Translations under genes and position numbers: made by a program
Assembly: GCF_965638725.1 (NCBI RefSeq)
Contig: NC_134951.1
Span: 6,037,618 to 6,101,617, forward strand
Direction of reading: 5' to 3'
Origin: Aptenodytes patagonicus
Lineage: Eukaryota; Chordata; Aves; Sphenisciformes; Spheniscidae
DNA length: 64,000 bases
Shown: piece by piece, positions 43,020 through 55,830 of the stretch
Position numbering within the stretch: the first letter of the stretch is position 1
Layout of the letters: each line of letters starts with the position of its first letter
The notes under the pieces: model-generated
The model's database searches: none
The model's input: the letters and a program-made list of their open reading frames with translations, nothing else
What the model was told of the DNA's origin: nothing

Positions 43020-43051
43020 AAATTAACTCTATCCCTGCCGAAACCAGGACA
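43020..43051 (-). repeat. 32 bp terminal fragment of the ERV LTR
   Basis: The 32 bases ending GCCGAAACCAGGACA are identical to the outer (U3) end of the ERV LTR at 6314-6345. The rest of the LTR is absent and neither flank shows retroviral sequence. Confidence 0.8.
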
Positions 43052-43444
43052 TCTGTAAATGGATAACCTCAGTAAATAAAGCACACACCTGTGGCAAGAG
43101 CTGGTGCTTTTGTAATGAACCTTCTGACTTGCTGTTAAACATTGCGTAAACACTGCCTGCAAATTCCAGCTGTCAGAGGGCTCCCACCTCCTGGCGACAG
43201 TAAAGGGAAGTTAAAATTGACTGAGAGCCAAAATAACCCTAGATTGATACTGCTTCAAGCTTCCACGTCTGCTCTCTCTCCGTAGGCAGTGTGGGAGGCG
43301 AGTGGTGCTCTTGGTTCAGACCCAGTATCCTCAGGGTACCACCCAGACACAGCAGGGCTCATTGGCTGAATGCTGGTGCAAAGAACATCGCTGTTTGCTG
43401 AGCGATCATTACAGGGTGCGTAGGGGACCCTTCCCTCACCAAGC

Positions 43445-43627
43445 ATGATGATGGTCACCTCTTTTCTACGTGCTTATTGCTTGTCCTGACTCTTCTATTG
43501 ACTATGAAAAAAAGAAAGTTTCTGGAATAGACACTGCAGAGAGAATTTCCCCCAAACCAAAGTCTTTACACATCATTAGAAACCTGCTCATCACAGATCG
43601 GAAGGGGGCCTCCCGGATATCGCTCCT
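43445..43627 (+). pseudogene. Decayed exon 1 of a CYP2AC-like P450
   Basis: The 183 bp align with exon 1 of the intact P450 genes (186 bp). Recognisable pieces are the N-terminal Leu-rich anchor, FWNRHCRENFP, and the counterpart of the LPIIGNLHI block (CATCATTAGAAACCTGC). A GTAAAC follows where the donor should be. Three in-frame TGA codons lie in the anchor and a TAG follows, with a small indel near the Pro-rich hinge. It could be the front of the copy represented by the orphan exon 9 or the start of another copy. No exon 2 was found downstream. Confidence 0.82.
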
Positions 43628-45301
43628 GTAAACCTTATTTTTCTTCCTACTGTCCCACCGTGCAATCAATGAGCATTTGTGGTGGTGCTCTCCGTCTAAA
43701 CTTCAACCCAGGTGCAGAATGGAATGTATTAAACCAAACTCCACCTAAAAGTGCAATAGGAGGAAAACTTCAAGTACTACATAATTCATTCTCTTTACTG
43801 TAGGTGCCCTTTTATCACATCACCATATAATTTCTGACTTCTCTCGAAAATATTTTTGGCAATTAAAAGGGATCACCCCTGTTATGAAGAATTCTTATCA
43901 TTTTGGGACTAATATACAAAGCATGACCAGAAAAGAAGAGGTTATGGAGAGGCACAAGATCATGTATGCCTCTGTGAGAATCCGTTACAAGGACATCAAA
44001 ATGTCTAACCTGTGGCCACAGCCTGCTCCAGTACTGAGTCTGTAGACCCCAGTATGTCACTTTTTCTTTCATGAAGGAAAAGCCATCTTCTCTTCACAGC
44101 AGTTGGCTCCTTATTTTCTTCCATTAACTGGCAATACTTCTAGGAGTAGATGCAGAAGGTAAATCCACTTCCATGAAAATTTCAAGTTCTTCCCATCAAC
44201 ACCTTTCTGAAGGCAAGAAGATAGAAGCAGCAAAGCTCATATTAGTGCTTCAGTGAGCTCCCCGCACTGGCTATACATCAAGGGTTTTCAACCAAAAAGT
44301 CAACAGTCTTGTCTGAACTGACCCTGATCTTTCCTCCAGGACCTTTATTTGCCGAAGCAGCCTGAAATTCTGCCTTTCCTATGGCAGGATCCTATGTTGC
44401 ACGACCACCTTGGGCTCCTTCCTGAGGTATCTCTGTTTCTCAAATGGTTATTTTCTGTCTTCAGACCAAAAAACCACTGGATGTAGTTACCTGGAAATTA
44501 TTCTCCCTCTCAATAAATGTAGGATCTCCACAGCTTCTGTAAAAATGGTCTAATTGGGCTGAATGAGATAGGACCTAGAGGTAGACATCTGGCCCTATCA
44601 AAGGCAATGGCAGAATTTACCTGGACTTGAGAAAGACAAGGATTATAATAATCTTGATATATCCAGTTATCCTAAAACACTAGGCTGCCTTAAACCCAGA
44701 TTGGCCTTTGAATCAGGAGTGTATACATCTGTGCACCTGCTCACACACTAACAAAGCACTATCGTTTCCTTCAATTCTCACTTTTCTATGGTCTTGCAGA
44801 AATTCTCTGTTGTATGCCAATAGCTCCCTCCTGCCAGGAATCCCTGCTTTGCTCAGAAAACATACTCAGTTTTTAAAAATTGATGAAGTAGAATTGTAGC
44901 TTGGTTTTCCAAAACCAAATCTGCCAGCCCTGTATGAGTGACTCAGGTACACAGATTGTCTTTCAAATGGCACTGCACATACAAGTGACATTCTTATATT
45001 TAATCTAGTATGAAACTCAGAAAGCTAAAATAATAATGGAATATTTGAATATTAGTGAAATTAAATGTCCCAATCCATCTTTTTGCCCTCCTTTTAGAAA
45101 ATTTTGTAATTTTTAGTCCAGGACCTGCTGATAATTCAAAATCCTTTGTGCCCTAAAAGGACACGTGCCTCCTACTCTGCTCCAGGCAGGCATTCAGCAA
45201 TGGGAGGTGCCCTCCATTAATATCATCCTGTCAGGTACACACTGCAAGTAAAGTTACCCTGGAAATGTAGCCATATGTTTGGGTTAATACCTACCCTAGA
45301 C
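43628..45301. other. Intergenic, nothing recognised
   Basis: I searched this stretch by eye for P450 exon 2 to 9 motifs and found none. No repeat family is recognised. Confidence 0.4.
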
Positions 45302-45829
45302 TGTAGTCGTCACTGTACTAGCCTGATTACCTTCTATGCACAACGCATGCCTTACAACGACTATGCCCTTGAAGAAGAACTAAAAGACTGATAAAAGGGG
45401 ATCATCCTGCCCTAGAAGGCGTCGGAGGCTCGATGATTGCCAAAGAAACAAGAAGTCAGCAAAAAACTGCGGTAACTAGGGGAAAGGTAAAGGCGGCAGG
45501 GGGAGATTGCGACCACCGACTCAATTCAAGACTGGAAAGACTTGCCCCCCCCACCTGCAAGGAGCACGCGTGCTAATTTACAGGGCAAGCGAGGCTAATT
45601 TGAACACAACTGTGTGAACACAAAAACCAATGAGCCATAAACTTAGGCGGGCTTTTACTAACCATGTAACAATATAAATACACTGTAGTTCTTTTGTGTG
45701 GTGTGCTAGCTTTGTGGAATTACCACCTAGCACCCATCTTTGCGCAAACACGAGGTAAAAAAATATCTCGGCTCTGTGGGCAAGATTGGCTTATTGCACA
45801 CCGGGTACCAGACCCTGCTTGTGGGACAA
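45302..45829 (+). repeat. Probable solo LTR of another ERV family
   Basis: The stretch starts TGTAGTCGTCACTGTACTAGCC and ends near GTGGGACAACA. It is GC-richer than its surroundings. It has a CCAATGAG box, then AATATAAATACACTG as a TATA box at 45670-45685. A cap-region-like sequence and about 140 bp of R/U5-like sequence follow. The boundaries are approximate and no clear target duplication is seen. Confidence 0.45.
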
Positions 45830-48800
45830 CAGAATTAGCCCACGAACGTGTCGAGCATCACCTCCTCGCAGACCTGCAGGCATCCAGTCCTTCCAAAGGT
45901 TTAAGTGCAGAAAATATTTACCTTTCTCACTCACCTGGGTTGTTGTTAGTTAACCCATTAGATTGCATTGTTAGTGATGCCAAAGGATGCAAGGAAGAAA
46001 ACCAGCAAGCAAATCAGTTGGGTACCGTGCGAAGCTTTGAAACTAGGTGAAGCCAAAGCTCGTGTTATTTGAATTTTTAGCAGACTGACAGCTGCTGTTC
46101 AGAGGCTCCCTGGCAGCTGTTTGGTCAGCAGTATGCCACTGCTACACTTCTAGTCCACATTGTCTGAATCAAAGGAGGTCTGAGTGACAGTGTTGACAGA
46201 AGTCAAGCCAGCAGCCTAGAGGACAGGCAAACCCTGGAGGAAGAAACAGTCTTTTGGGTGTTAACCAATCTACTTTTTTACTTGAATCCGTGTAGAATAC
46301 ATTTTTTCCTCTCTTGCTTTCTGTAATACACCTCCTGGGCATATGCTGTTTGCATTAAACCTCCACAGTAATGGCGCCAATTACTTTCATACAGGACTAA
46401 GGACACCCTTGTTGTCAGTATCAGAAGAAACAGGCAGAAAACATAATGAACAGGCCCGTGGTTCCTCCCCAGGCCCTTCAGAGCCTTTCTGTAGGCTTGG
46501 ATCTCTAAGGTCCTCTCCCTGAAGCTCATGGCTCATTCTCTCAAGTAGAGAGACCGACCTAACCTTGTTTCTCCAACAGGCTAACCCCTCAAATCTTCTT
46601 TCCTTTCCCCCCATGGCTTGTCTCTTTCTTTCCCTCTTTTGCCCTGTTTCCCAGACAAATTCAGGAATGAATCTGCACAGCTTTACAGGGTCCCCTTCCA
46701 CCACCTGGACTCTTTGTTCTGCCTTTGTCTGTCCTCCACCTTTCTGCTCTCCTTCCTTTGCCAGACAGGACTGCCAAAACTGGTTCTCACTCAGGCTTTA
46801 GTTCATCTCCTTTTCAAAAGGAAATAGGACTCCTTTTATTCCAGACCTGACTCCTGTGAGGTGCTGCAATCATGGACCCTTTCAGTTCAGTAGATAAACA
46901 CAAGCTTAAGGCTAAAACTTAATAGTCCCCATTAAGTATTTAATTCAGGTCTGTGAGGAACCTTACCAGCAGTGCTGGGTACATGTTTGCACAGAGATAT
47001 CTACAAAATACTAGAGATACATAGCAAATTTACCAGAAAGCAGCACCTGTAGACACCCACATCCCCTTCACAGTCACATCCCGCTTCCAGTCACACCCAT
47101 TCAAATCCAAAAGGTGAAATCCTGGTGCAAAATAGGAATGCCAATAGATTCACAGGCTCACAGGACTGCAAGATAATTCAGGGCTGGAAGGGACTGCAGA
47201 AGGGCAAAGCAGAGTCAGTTGTGAGGTGAGACCAGACTGCACAGGGCTTTATACAATCGGATTTTGAATCCAGAGGGATCCAAATACAGTTTGGACATAC
47301 ATAGGTGTAACAGAAAGTACAATACCTCTCTGGGTCAAAGTTAAATCCAAGATGGTATAATAAGCCTCCCACTGTTCTGTTTTCCAGTGGAGATCTGATT
47401 TTGGCACACTTCTCAGGCTGAGACCCAGGCTCTTTAGATGAGCTTGCACGGCATGATGCTTATTGCTCTATGTTGCCACGAGCATAAGGCACTGGCGTGT
47501 TGTTGTGGAGGTAGCCTCCATGACAGTGACAAATTGCTCACAAGGCAAATTATCACTAGAAGACCACCACTGCATTACCACTTTGCTTTTCTCTGGGGAT
47601 ATATTGGTAAATAGACATGCTGTAACATGGAAAGCTAAGAAATACTGACTAAATGACAAAGTCTAGTGATCCTTAAAATGTAAAAGAGAATCAACGTACT
47701 GGACCAGATGCCCTGTGAAACAAGACTCCTCCCCTCTTAAACTGTCTTCTGCAAGGTGCTGGAAGAGGCAGTCCAGACTAGTAATTTATACAATACCGGG
47801 AACCAACAGAAATACTAAAATTTATGAATGTCCTCTGGAATCAACTGCCTTAATTGGCAAAGGATGGTGACCTCCAGCAAGAAAAATTTTCAGAGCTGCT
47901 CTTCCCACGCTACTGTGTTGGTAGTACCTCAAGACACATGCTGTCAGTTAAAAGCACATGCAATTGGCAGGATTCAGCTACAAATTCAGACACGTAAATT
48001 TAGGTGTCTGACTATAAGTGCCTATATGTGCCCTTGTGACTTAATTCAGTTGTGTAGACCTTGAGTGCTGTTTGAGATGCTTTATGACAGCTGATGTCCA
48101 ATGAGTAGCCCAGAAGGGTGTTGCTCTCCCATTGGGCCTCTGAACCTCAGGAAGGTGTCTCAAATATTCTAAGATGCCCGAAGTTGGACTAGACGCCCAT
48201 GCCTAGGCAAGTAAGTAGAGGCTTAGTCTACATTGTCATTATTCAGTGGAGATCACCTGAATACAGTCGGTGGAGCCTCAACCTAAACAGACACTTAGGT
48301 TTGTTCAGCAGTAATTGAACCCTGCCTTTAGTGTCATTTCAGACACCATGCAGCATTGGAGATACCTGCACAGGGTTAACAAATGCGACGTATGGGACAT
48401 TTGTTGCCTTCTGGATCGGCAGCTGCAGATCAGGAAGGGTACCCTAGGGCACCGCTTGCCTTCAGCCAACCAAATAGAGCCCCCGTTGTATTTTATATCA
48501 TAGGCAACCTGTCTTTGATAGTTGTGCTGCTCAAGGAACAACCTCTTAGTCATGCCATTATCCTCCTAGTAGGCTCCTCTGCAAAAGCCTTATCAGCTTT
48601 GGCATATAGAAGACTTCCATGTGTCCTTCCATGGCCTTCAGTGATAGCATCTTCATTGTTGCTCCCAATATACACTTATACTTCGACACTCTTGACTGAG
48701 AGACAACGTAAATATCTCACAGCTTCTGTCTGCCAAATTTTAAGTGAGTTTTAGACTGGTGTGAAAACAGTGAGACTTACTTCCACTCCCAGAAGGAGCA

Positions 48801-49479
48801 TTTGCAAAGCATTTGGAGTTATTTACTGACAGAATTGATGGAAATGACTTCTAGCAAACCCTCCTGACTTGTGATAAAACACCTATGTGTTGAAGTTAAA
48901 ATCTACAAGATTTTTTATCCACCCTTGGCATGTTTAGCTCTATCATGAGTAGAAGACAGACAGACAGATTTGTCTTGAGAATAAAGGAGAGGCACAGTAG
49001 AAAGGAAACAGATTTGTTTCTGTATTAGACATTAAAAGACTTCTTTTTCTTTAATTCAGACTGCTCCCTGCAGGTTTCTCTGCTTCTTAATTTCACATAC
49101 TAATCCCTTTTAGGTCATGTGAGGGAAAGAAGAGACTTGAGGACTTATACCAAGAGAGACAGATGGGGTTAGAGATGTCCAAGGATTCTGCTGTAGATAT
49201 CTCAGAAAATGGTTATACAGAAGGAATAATTCTTCAGTCAGAAGCAGTACCATTACAGTTGAATTACAACAAAACTACTAAACTTACAACCATTCCTAAG
49301 TCTTTTGGATTTGCCATGAGCAGTTTTCCCTGAGCAGAGAAGTCATGAGCAGTTAATACCTTCAATTTTAGGCTTACGCAGGATATGATTTCTGATCTCA
49401 CCTAAGTTATTGAATTCCATCCAAAGTGCTCCTGCAGTGCATAAAAGTTGATCTGAATGTAAAGGTTTGTGAGGTTTGG
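45830..49479. other. Intergenic with possible old repeats
   Basis: No coding exon is supported. Around 47150-47215, CAGGACTGCAAGATAATTCAGGGCTGGAAGGGA resembles a worn CR1 3' end on the minus strand. At 47995-48305 a stretch of about 300 bp is bordered by TAGGTGTCTGA and an imperfect inverted counterpart (ACAGACACTTA), which may be an ancient DNA transposon. Confidence 0.35.
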
Positions 49480-52400
49480 CTATAAGTGAGATTTGACTAA
49501 AAAATGAAAAGGTGTATGAATCACTCTGAAAAATGAGCAGGGAAGAAATTGGGCATTCGTGCTTGTCAGCGATGTTATTGATGGTATATTCGTCTCCAGG
49601 ACATTACCCTGTGCTGGAAAGCCACAGCTGTGTAATTTCTTAGCTAAAGTGGTAGCCACAAGCCCGCTATAACCCTTCCTCTGATGCTCTGGAAGAGTAT
49701 AACCATGAATCATGGCGGCAAACTGGTCTGTCAGGCTCCAGGAGAGGGGATACCCGTTGTCATCCAAGACACAGACGCTGGGGAAGCAGGAAATGAGGTT
49801 AGCAAGGTACTTCTGGCACCTTGGGTTGCCTCCCCGTGACCAGGTTTTGCTGAGCAGGCTGGCATGGGAGATGTCCAGGTAAGTCAATGTTAATTTAGGG
49901 TCCGTCCTAAGAGACAGCACAGAAAGTGTATTAGCAGAAAGCTGTGCCTCATATTCTCCAAGCAACTGCACTAGATTTAAAGCTGTCTTCTCCAGCCAAA
50001 TAGATTTCCAGGTCTATATCGGAAAGGGGAATCAAAGTGAGCTGAGTTCATTAGGCTGGAGGTTTGGGAATAATTACAGAGGGCAGCACCTCTCCATTTT
50101 AGGTTTTTGTTTATATAAGTTCCTGAGCCCACACAACACAGTCCAGAGGTGCCTTATTCCTTACAGGAAGAGTGGGGAATATGTTAAGGAAGGCAAGGAG
50201 CCTCAGTGACATACTAGGTGGCACAGGGGAGTGGAAAGGATTTGATCTCCAGTCTCTCATCCTCCAAGACTGATAGATTCTCTCTGGATTTCAAATCCAC
50301 TGCTGAGAAATTTATTCCAGGAAAAATGGAGCCTCTGGTTCCCCTACTCTTCTGCTCTGATGTCAGATCAATATCTCACCAGCAGAGGGATGTTAGAAAA
50401 CTTAGAAGGCTTCAAGCAGCTGAGTAAAGCCCCCTTGTGAAAAACAAACTTTGCGGGAGTCCCAGATCCATCTATCAAATCTAAGGAGCTTTAACACAGG
50501 AAAGTCAAAGGAGATGGAAAGCAGACCTGTGGATCCCACGTATACATGATGAGAGGAGGGGATGGGGACTATTCTGGAACATAAAAATGCAAAAGTGATA
50601 GACTGATTAAAGAAAAATCTGGTAAGTATTTAAGGTAATAGTTCCTTCCTTACCAAGTAATTCCTCAGTCAGGTTTTTGACCCAGTCACAGAGAAAGCCT
50701 AGCAGTCTTCCTGATATTTTTGATGTAAATGTACTTTCAGGAAATACACTGCTGTAGTAACGACATCAACAAATGACATGGAATGCTTAGACATACTGAA
50801 GTCTGATATCTGGCAGCATGTCCGTGTCTGCATGGATTACCATCTGGAAAGAGGGTGTTTTCACATCTACTTGCTTAGATAAAGCCACAGTTCTGGATAT
50901 TTCACATATTCCATCCTGGAGCCCTGTGTATACAAAGGTAAATATTAAGGCACTTTAAAAAGAAAGCTTTTTTTTTTTTTAAAAAATAAAGTCCAATAGT
51001 ACACTTTTAATGGAATTAGCCAGGTATTTGAAATCTCCAAAATTATTAACTAGGTTCCCTCCACATTCTGGCTGTAGTTTTACATACCTGAAGGTCAGAA
51101 GGCACCACACTTTTCATCTAATCCAATGACCAGAACAACAAGGACACAGACCCTCCCCAAGTGACGTCCCCATCTAACTCCTACCCTCAGTTTGAGCCAC
51201 AGTAAATTACCCAGTCCTAATACAAGGATTTCAATCATGGAGGAATTACCTATTCTATTAAGCAAGTTCTTCTACTAATTGGTAACCTTCACCATTAAAA
51301 AAGTGTACGTTATTTCCCATTTAGGTCTCATCTGGGTTCAGCTTTCAAACACTGGCTCTCACTAAGCCTCTAATTACCGCATTCACTACTGCTCAGCTCA
51401 GTCTGTATGTTGTCTACAGAATCCTATGGCCAGTAGCAAAATTAAACATAAATAAACATGCCTTCCTGACAAGGAGATAGCTTCATCTAATTGAAAGCAG
51501 AACTTGAAATGGTAACAGTGAATATGATATGGATGAAATTCAAAAGCTAGAAAAGCCATATCCTAGATCTTGTGTTTTACTTAAGTACAAAAAACCTTTC
51601 TACAGAGCAGAATGGCAGGGTCTACACTCCATGAAGACTTTATCTATTCTGTTTCCTCTAAACCAAGTAAGGCTGGACTGTACCTTGTATCTGAAAAAAT
51701 TGTCCCCAGTTGATGGCATTTGTGTCTTCCAGTAGCTCCTGGTAAGCCTGTATCAGCTTTGGTATAAAGCTGCATGAGCATTGGTATAATGGTCAAGATC
51801 ATCCCTCTCATTCTGGGGAGGAAAAATATGGAAGAATCAAAAATTCTCCCCCTTCCCACACACACATCTTTCACATTGGAATCAAAACTCCCTCAAAGCC
51901 AACCCCAGAGATCTAAAAAATGTTTCGAGCTTCAGGGTGGCTTCTTTTAGGACATTTTCAGTAGCAACTCTCAAGCCAGACAGTAGAAGTATCTGTTGCT
52001 CTCCACAGTGTCATATTAGCAGGAAGCAGCAATGGTAATAAGTCCTCATGTACCCGAGGCACAGTAACCCAAACCTGGTGGCAGTTTCTTGAAATTCTTG
52101 CCTAATTCATTGTTCAAAGCTCACCTCTACTACTAGTTGTCCCAAAAAACATGCTGTGTTATTTGGTTGCCAAGGTCAACATGTTTAGACTGCATCTCTT
52201 CTGGTAAACAAAATATTACCAATGCTTGTTCTCTGCCCCTGAGCTGAAATAGCACAGTCTGGCCTCGTCAACACTATTAAACTCTCTTAGTCTCCAAAAC
52301 AGGCTGGAAACGTCCAAACTGCCAACTAGGGATTGTCTGTGTCCTCTGCTGACTCCTGCATTGCTGGCCTAGGAGAGCTGGTTGTCCCAGAGACCACGCC

Positions 52401-53683
52401 AAGGATTTAATTGTACCCCATATGAGCCTACAGCAACAAGGGCTTGTCTCCTAGCCTGGAGTTGGAGAAGCACCCACAAATTCATGCAACTCAAAGATTG
52501 CTTTATCACAGTGGACAGAGGGGGTTAAGGCAATGCTCCCTCCCAGCTTCTCTTTAGCACTGCCTGTCACGGACCAAAAGACTGCAGAAGGACCCTTCTT
52601 TCACCCTGTAGCCTCATCTGCCCCATCACAAACTCACTAAGGCTGTGTTTTCTGTCTGTCTGTACAAAGGCTAGAAAGACCAACGAATCCTTGGAAAGTT
52701 TGGTCAAGTGGCGTGAGCGCAGGTAAAATGTTCTCTCCATAAGCTGTGCAAGTTAATCTTCCATTGGTGCAATCAGGATAATTACAATCAATTAGAGCGT
52801 GTACTTCATAAATAAGTTTGGTTATGCTATAATCGCTAGGCAGAATGTTTCAGGAAAGAGCAGCACTCCATACAGTGGGCTTTGTGCTGGCACCCACTGG
52901 GATGTCTTATTGCACTTCACAATTGTTACACCCTGTTACACACTTCCCAGATAAAGCTAGCCCCATCCGCAAAGCTCTCAGAAAGCTGAGAGGAAGGCCC
53001 CAGTCATGCTGGATCCCCCTGTCAGAAACAAAGATAAAAAACACATCCATCTACCTCCCTCTGAGGCCAGGTGATAACAGCTTTGAAATCTGGCCATGAG
53101 ATCACCACCACTTCCTTCCTGAAGGGGTTCCCTTGGTTGACGTTCATCACAGCTCCATAAACCTGCAGGATGAAGAGCCAAGAGAAGAAAGATGGTTTGA
53201 GACATGCTAACGTGGCACCTGTGTTATAAACCAGAGACTGAACCAGCGACACGGAGCTGAAAGCACACGTTTAGATTTTCATACACACAAAATCACACAG
53301 GTTGATACCTACACACTCATCAGTGAGGCATATTACCATGAAGATAAACCATTGTCTAATTATGCCAACCCTAATTACGTTGGAGAGGAGGTGGACTGGT
53401 TTGCTTCTTTTCTTAAGTATGTGGATTTGGGTTAGTAAGCAGGGCCAAACAGACATCTCACATGTAGTCATCTAAACAGCAAATATCAGTCAGTCCAGAA
53501 GAAGCACAACCCTCTCCCCACAACTTTGATTCCCCGACAAACGTCCTGATTCACTGATGGAAATACCACAGAAAACGACAGGTCAGCGCTGTGTTACCTT
53601 GAGGGACTCGGGGAAACTTCACTTTGGCATTTTCTCCAGCATCTGCAGCTTCATGGAGCAGTTGAGCACCAGCATCTTCCTTG
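49480..53683 (-). pseudogene. GLYATL3: GLYATL3-like glycine N-acyltransferase, probably broken
   Basis: Five exons in order are 53683-53598 (ATG at 53675), 53162-53055, 51812-51684, 50923-50797 and 49906-49480, all with GT-AG borders. The family transfers acyl groups from acyl-CoA to glycine. The start MLVLNCSMKLQMLEK and then [14 protein letters not shown] match GLYATL proteins. The last exon carries the C-terminal GNAT-fold domain ([20 protein letters not shown]). Spliced length would be 869 bp, about 289 codons and near the family length, but it is one base short of a whole number of codons. There is an in-frame TGA at 53621-53619 in the first coding exon. The reading frame also shifts within 51684-51812 (DHYTN in one frame, LIQAYQELLEDTNAINWG in another). 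Position next to CENPQ identifies it as GLYATL3. The rest is well kept, so loss is recent or the sequence has errors. Confidence 0.85.
51085..51300 (-). mobile_element. Possible ancient CR1-like fragment
   Basis: AAGGTCAGAAGGCACC and CATCTAATCCAATGACC, followed by a worn tail with CCAGTCCTAATACAAGG, resemble the 3' end of old amniote CR1 subfamilies read backwards. It lies in an intron of the GLYATL3-like gene. Weak evidence. Confidence 0.3.
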
Positions 53684-55703
53684 CTGGGAACACACACAAG
53701 GTATAAAGAGTAACTCAGAAAAGCAATAATGTGGAGGAACTGAGTGGCATAATTGCTAATTTCATAAAATACGATAGCTCCCACAAGTGCCCTGTTTCAG
53801 CATTTTCCTCTGGAAAGCGTTTTGGGAATAATTTTTTTTTTTCCCAGTAGATGGATGTGCAGAGAACAGCAGGGTGGGATGGTGTTTGGCAGATCAAACT
53901 GGAGTCAGAAAATCGTGGGCTTAATTTGCTATTCTATACCACGTTTCTTGTGTAACATCAGGCAGGTCACTTACAGATAGGTTAAAAAAGAGGGCTTTCT
54001 CATGTCTGCCCCAAAAAATCATGTTAGTTTTTGCTGCTAAAAACCGTAAAAATAAATTCTTACCACCAAATTCTTTAAGCCTAGATACGACTGACCTCTC
54101 TTACTGGCTACTGACAAGTAATTTGTACTATGTTAATTCAGCCTTTAACTTTTTAGGCTATGATTTGGGACAGTTCATCCCCCAGGGTAACTTCTTCAGC
54201 AGAGGAGTTACTGCCAGAATGACAGCCACAAATCTTATTTGTGAAACACCTGCCTTGCCTTGGTAATTTTTTTTTCTTTCCACCTTTGCTGTAAATCCAA
54301 ACTAGCCCATCCAAAACAACATAGTTACGGTCTGTCAAAAAAAACCCAAACAAACAAAAAACCAAAAAACCAAAAACCAAAAAACAAACAAACAAAAAAC
54401 CCAAGAAGCAATAAAACTGTATCTTCACTCAAAAAGTCCAAGGAAAGAATTAAAAATCCTAAGGTTTCTTAGAAGTACCACATCCTTCATCCTCTCTTTT
54501 ACCTCTTAAATGTGCACCAGTTAATCTTAAAAGCATTTCCCTTTGCTGCAGTTCATTATAAATCTTAACATGCCTTACAAATTATTGCAGCCGTCAAGTA
54601 TCCACCTTACTACTAACGAACATCTTACAAGCAGCCACCTCTCAGGATCACAGATGGAGAATAAATCCTGTAGCGGGGGGCTAGGTGGTCAGCCATCCTC
54701 AGCTCCCGTGTTTGCTTATTAGACCCTGTATGGCTACTACAAAGGTACTGATCCAACAGACAGATCACAAGTAAGACAACAATCAGGTGTTGCTCAATCT
54801 GATTTTCCTATGTTTTTAAAGGAAATAAAAAGCACCCGCGTACTACAAATGTTGAAGGGTCTTAGCATTGATGACTTATCTTGTCAGCACTATATATTAA
54901 CCTTATAGTTGATCTTCTACTGCGAGTTCGTCAAGGAGTCTTTCCAAGATCACTGCTTGGAAAGAAAAAGGCTTCTATTCACTTAATACAATGGGCCAAT
55001 ATGGCCATTTTCTTACTTTTTTTCATTCTACAGGTTGCACAGCATGTATTTTTTCCTAAAGGCTTTTGCATCTCGTAACTTGAATCTTCCTTCCAGGCTA
55101 TGTTTAGGTTTCAAACATTTAGTCCAGTTTCCAAGTGACAAGGCTTTGTTTAACAGAGAAACAACTCAACAGTCAGCACTAATTGCCTCCTGTCGTTGTC
55201 CTCAGCAGACAGATTTAGGGTTGAATAAACCACAGCATTAAGCAACACACGTACGCAGGCAATCTGCTCCCCAGGTCATGGCAGAGGTACACGAACAGAG
55301 CAATACAGTGAAGCTCAGGCTGCCCCACTAAGACACCTGTGCGTCAGGAAAATATCTTCCAGAATCTATGTGATCCACCATCAGCCTCAAACCCTCCCCT
55401 TGTTCCTTGTCTTGCTTCACCAAACATAAAAATTTAAAAAAAAAAAAAAAAAAATAGCCCTTTCTATGATCACATGTGCGTATTTACCTTTATTGAAGCT
55501 TAAACTCCATTTTCTCACCACATTCACGGGGAAAATTGCCTCTGTGTCACAGCGCATCAGTATGCATGTAACTATATCTAAAGGCAGCGTTGATACGCGT
55601 TTGAATACACAGCTACTTGTACTTAAGGACAGTTCTTATATCTCTATGAAGTGCTTTCAGATTGAAAACAAATATCGCACCAATAGATGACCTGATTGCT
55701 TAC
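53684..55703. other. Spacer upstream of the GLYATL3-like gene
   Basis: Contains an A/C-rich low-complexity block at 54335-54405 and a 17-base poly-A at about 55437-55453. No coding sequence is supported. Confidence 0.4.
54335..54405. repeat. AAAAACC/AAAC low-complexity tract
   Basis: About 70 bp made only of A and C with irregular AAACAAAC and AAAAACC units. Reading frames across it are artefacts. Confidence 0.85.
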
Positions 55704-55830
55704 CTGCTCTCAATCTTGTTGCTCGTCCTTCCAAATTGCAGTAAGCTTGAAGATAGGAGACAATAAAATGCATCCACTTTGTGGCTGCTTCTGCGTGAGG
55801 AATGACGAGTCCTTGTCCAGAATCTTAAAA
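55704..55830 (-). other. Exon-like segment, possible GLYATL3 5' exon
   Basis: On the minus strand, 127 bp sit between a TATTTTACAG acceptor-like site and a GAGCAG|GTAAGC donor. One frame is open through it (VDAFYCLLSSSLLQFGRTSN). I do not recognise the product. It could be a noncoding 5' exon of the GLYATL3-like gene, whose first coding exon is 2 kb downstream. It could also be part of an unidentified gene, or chance. Confidence 0.25.

Noticed and set aside
45694-46050. 118-codon frame starting MCGVLALWNYHLAP
   Set aside because: It starts inside the probable LTR at 45.3-45.8 kb and shows no recognisable domain or splice context.
48305-48754. Overlapping frames with a hydrophobic stretch
   Set aside because: No family resemblance, no splice context, and the frames on both strands are equally long, as expected by chance.
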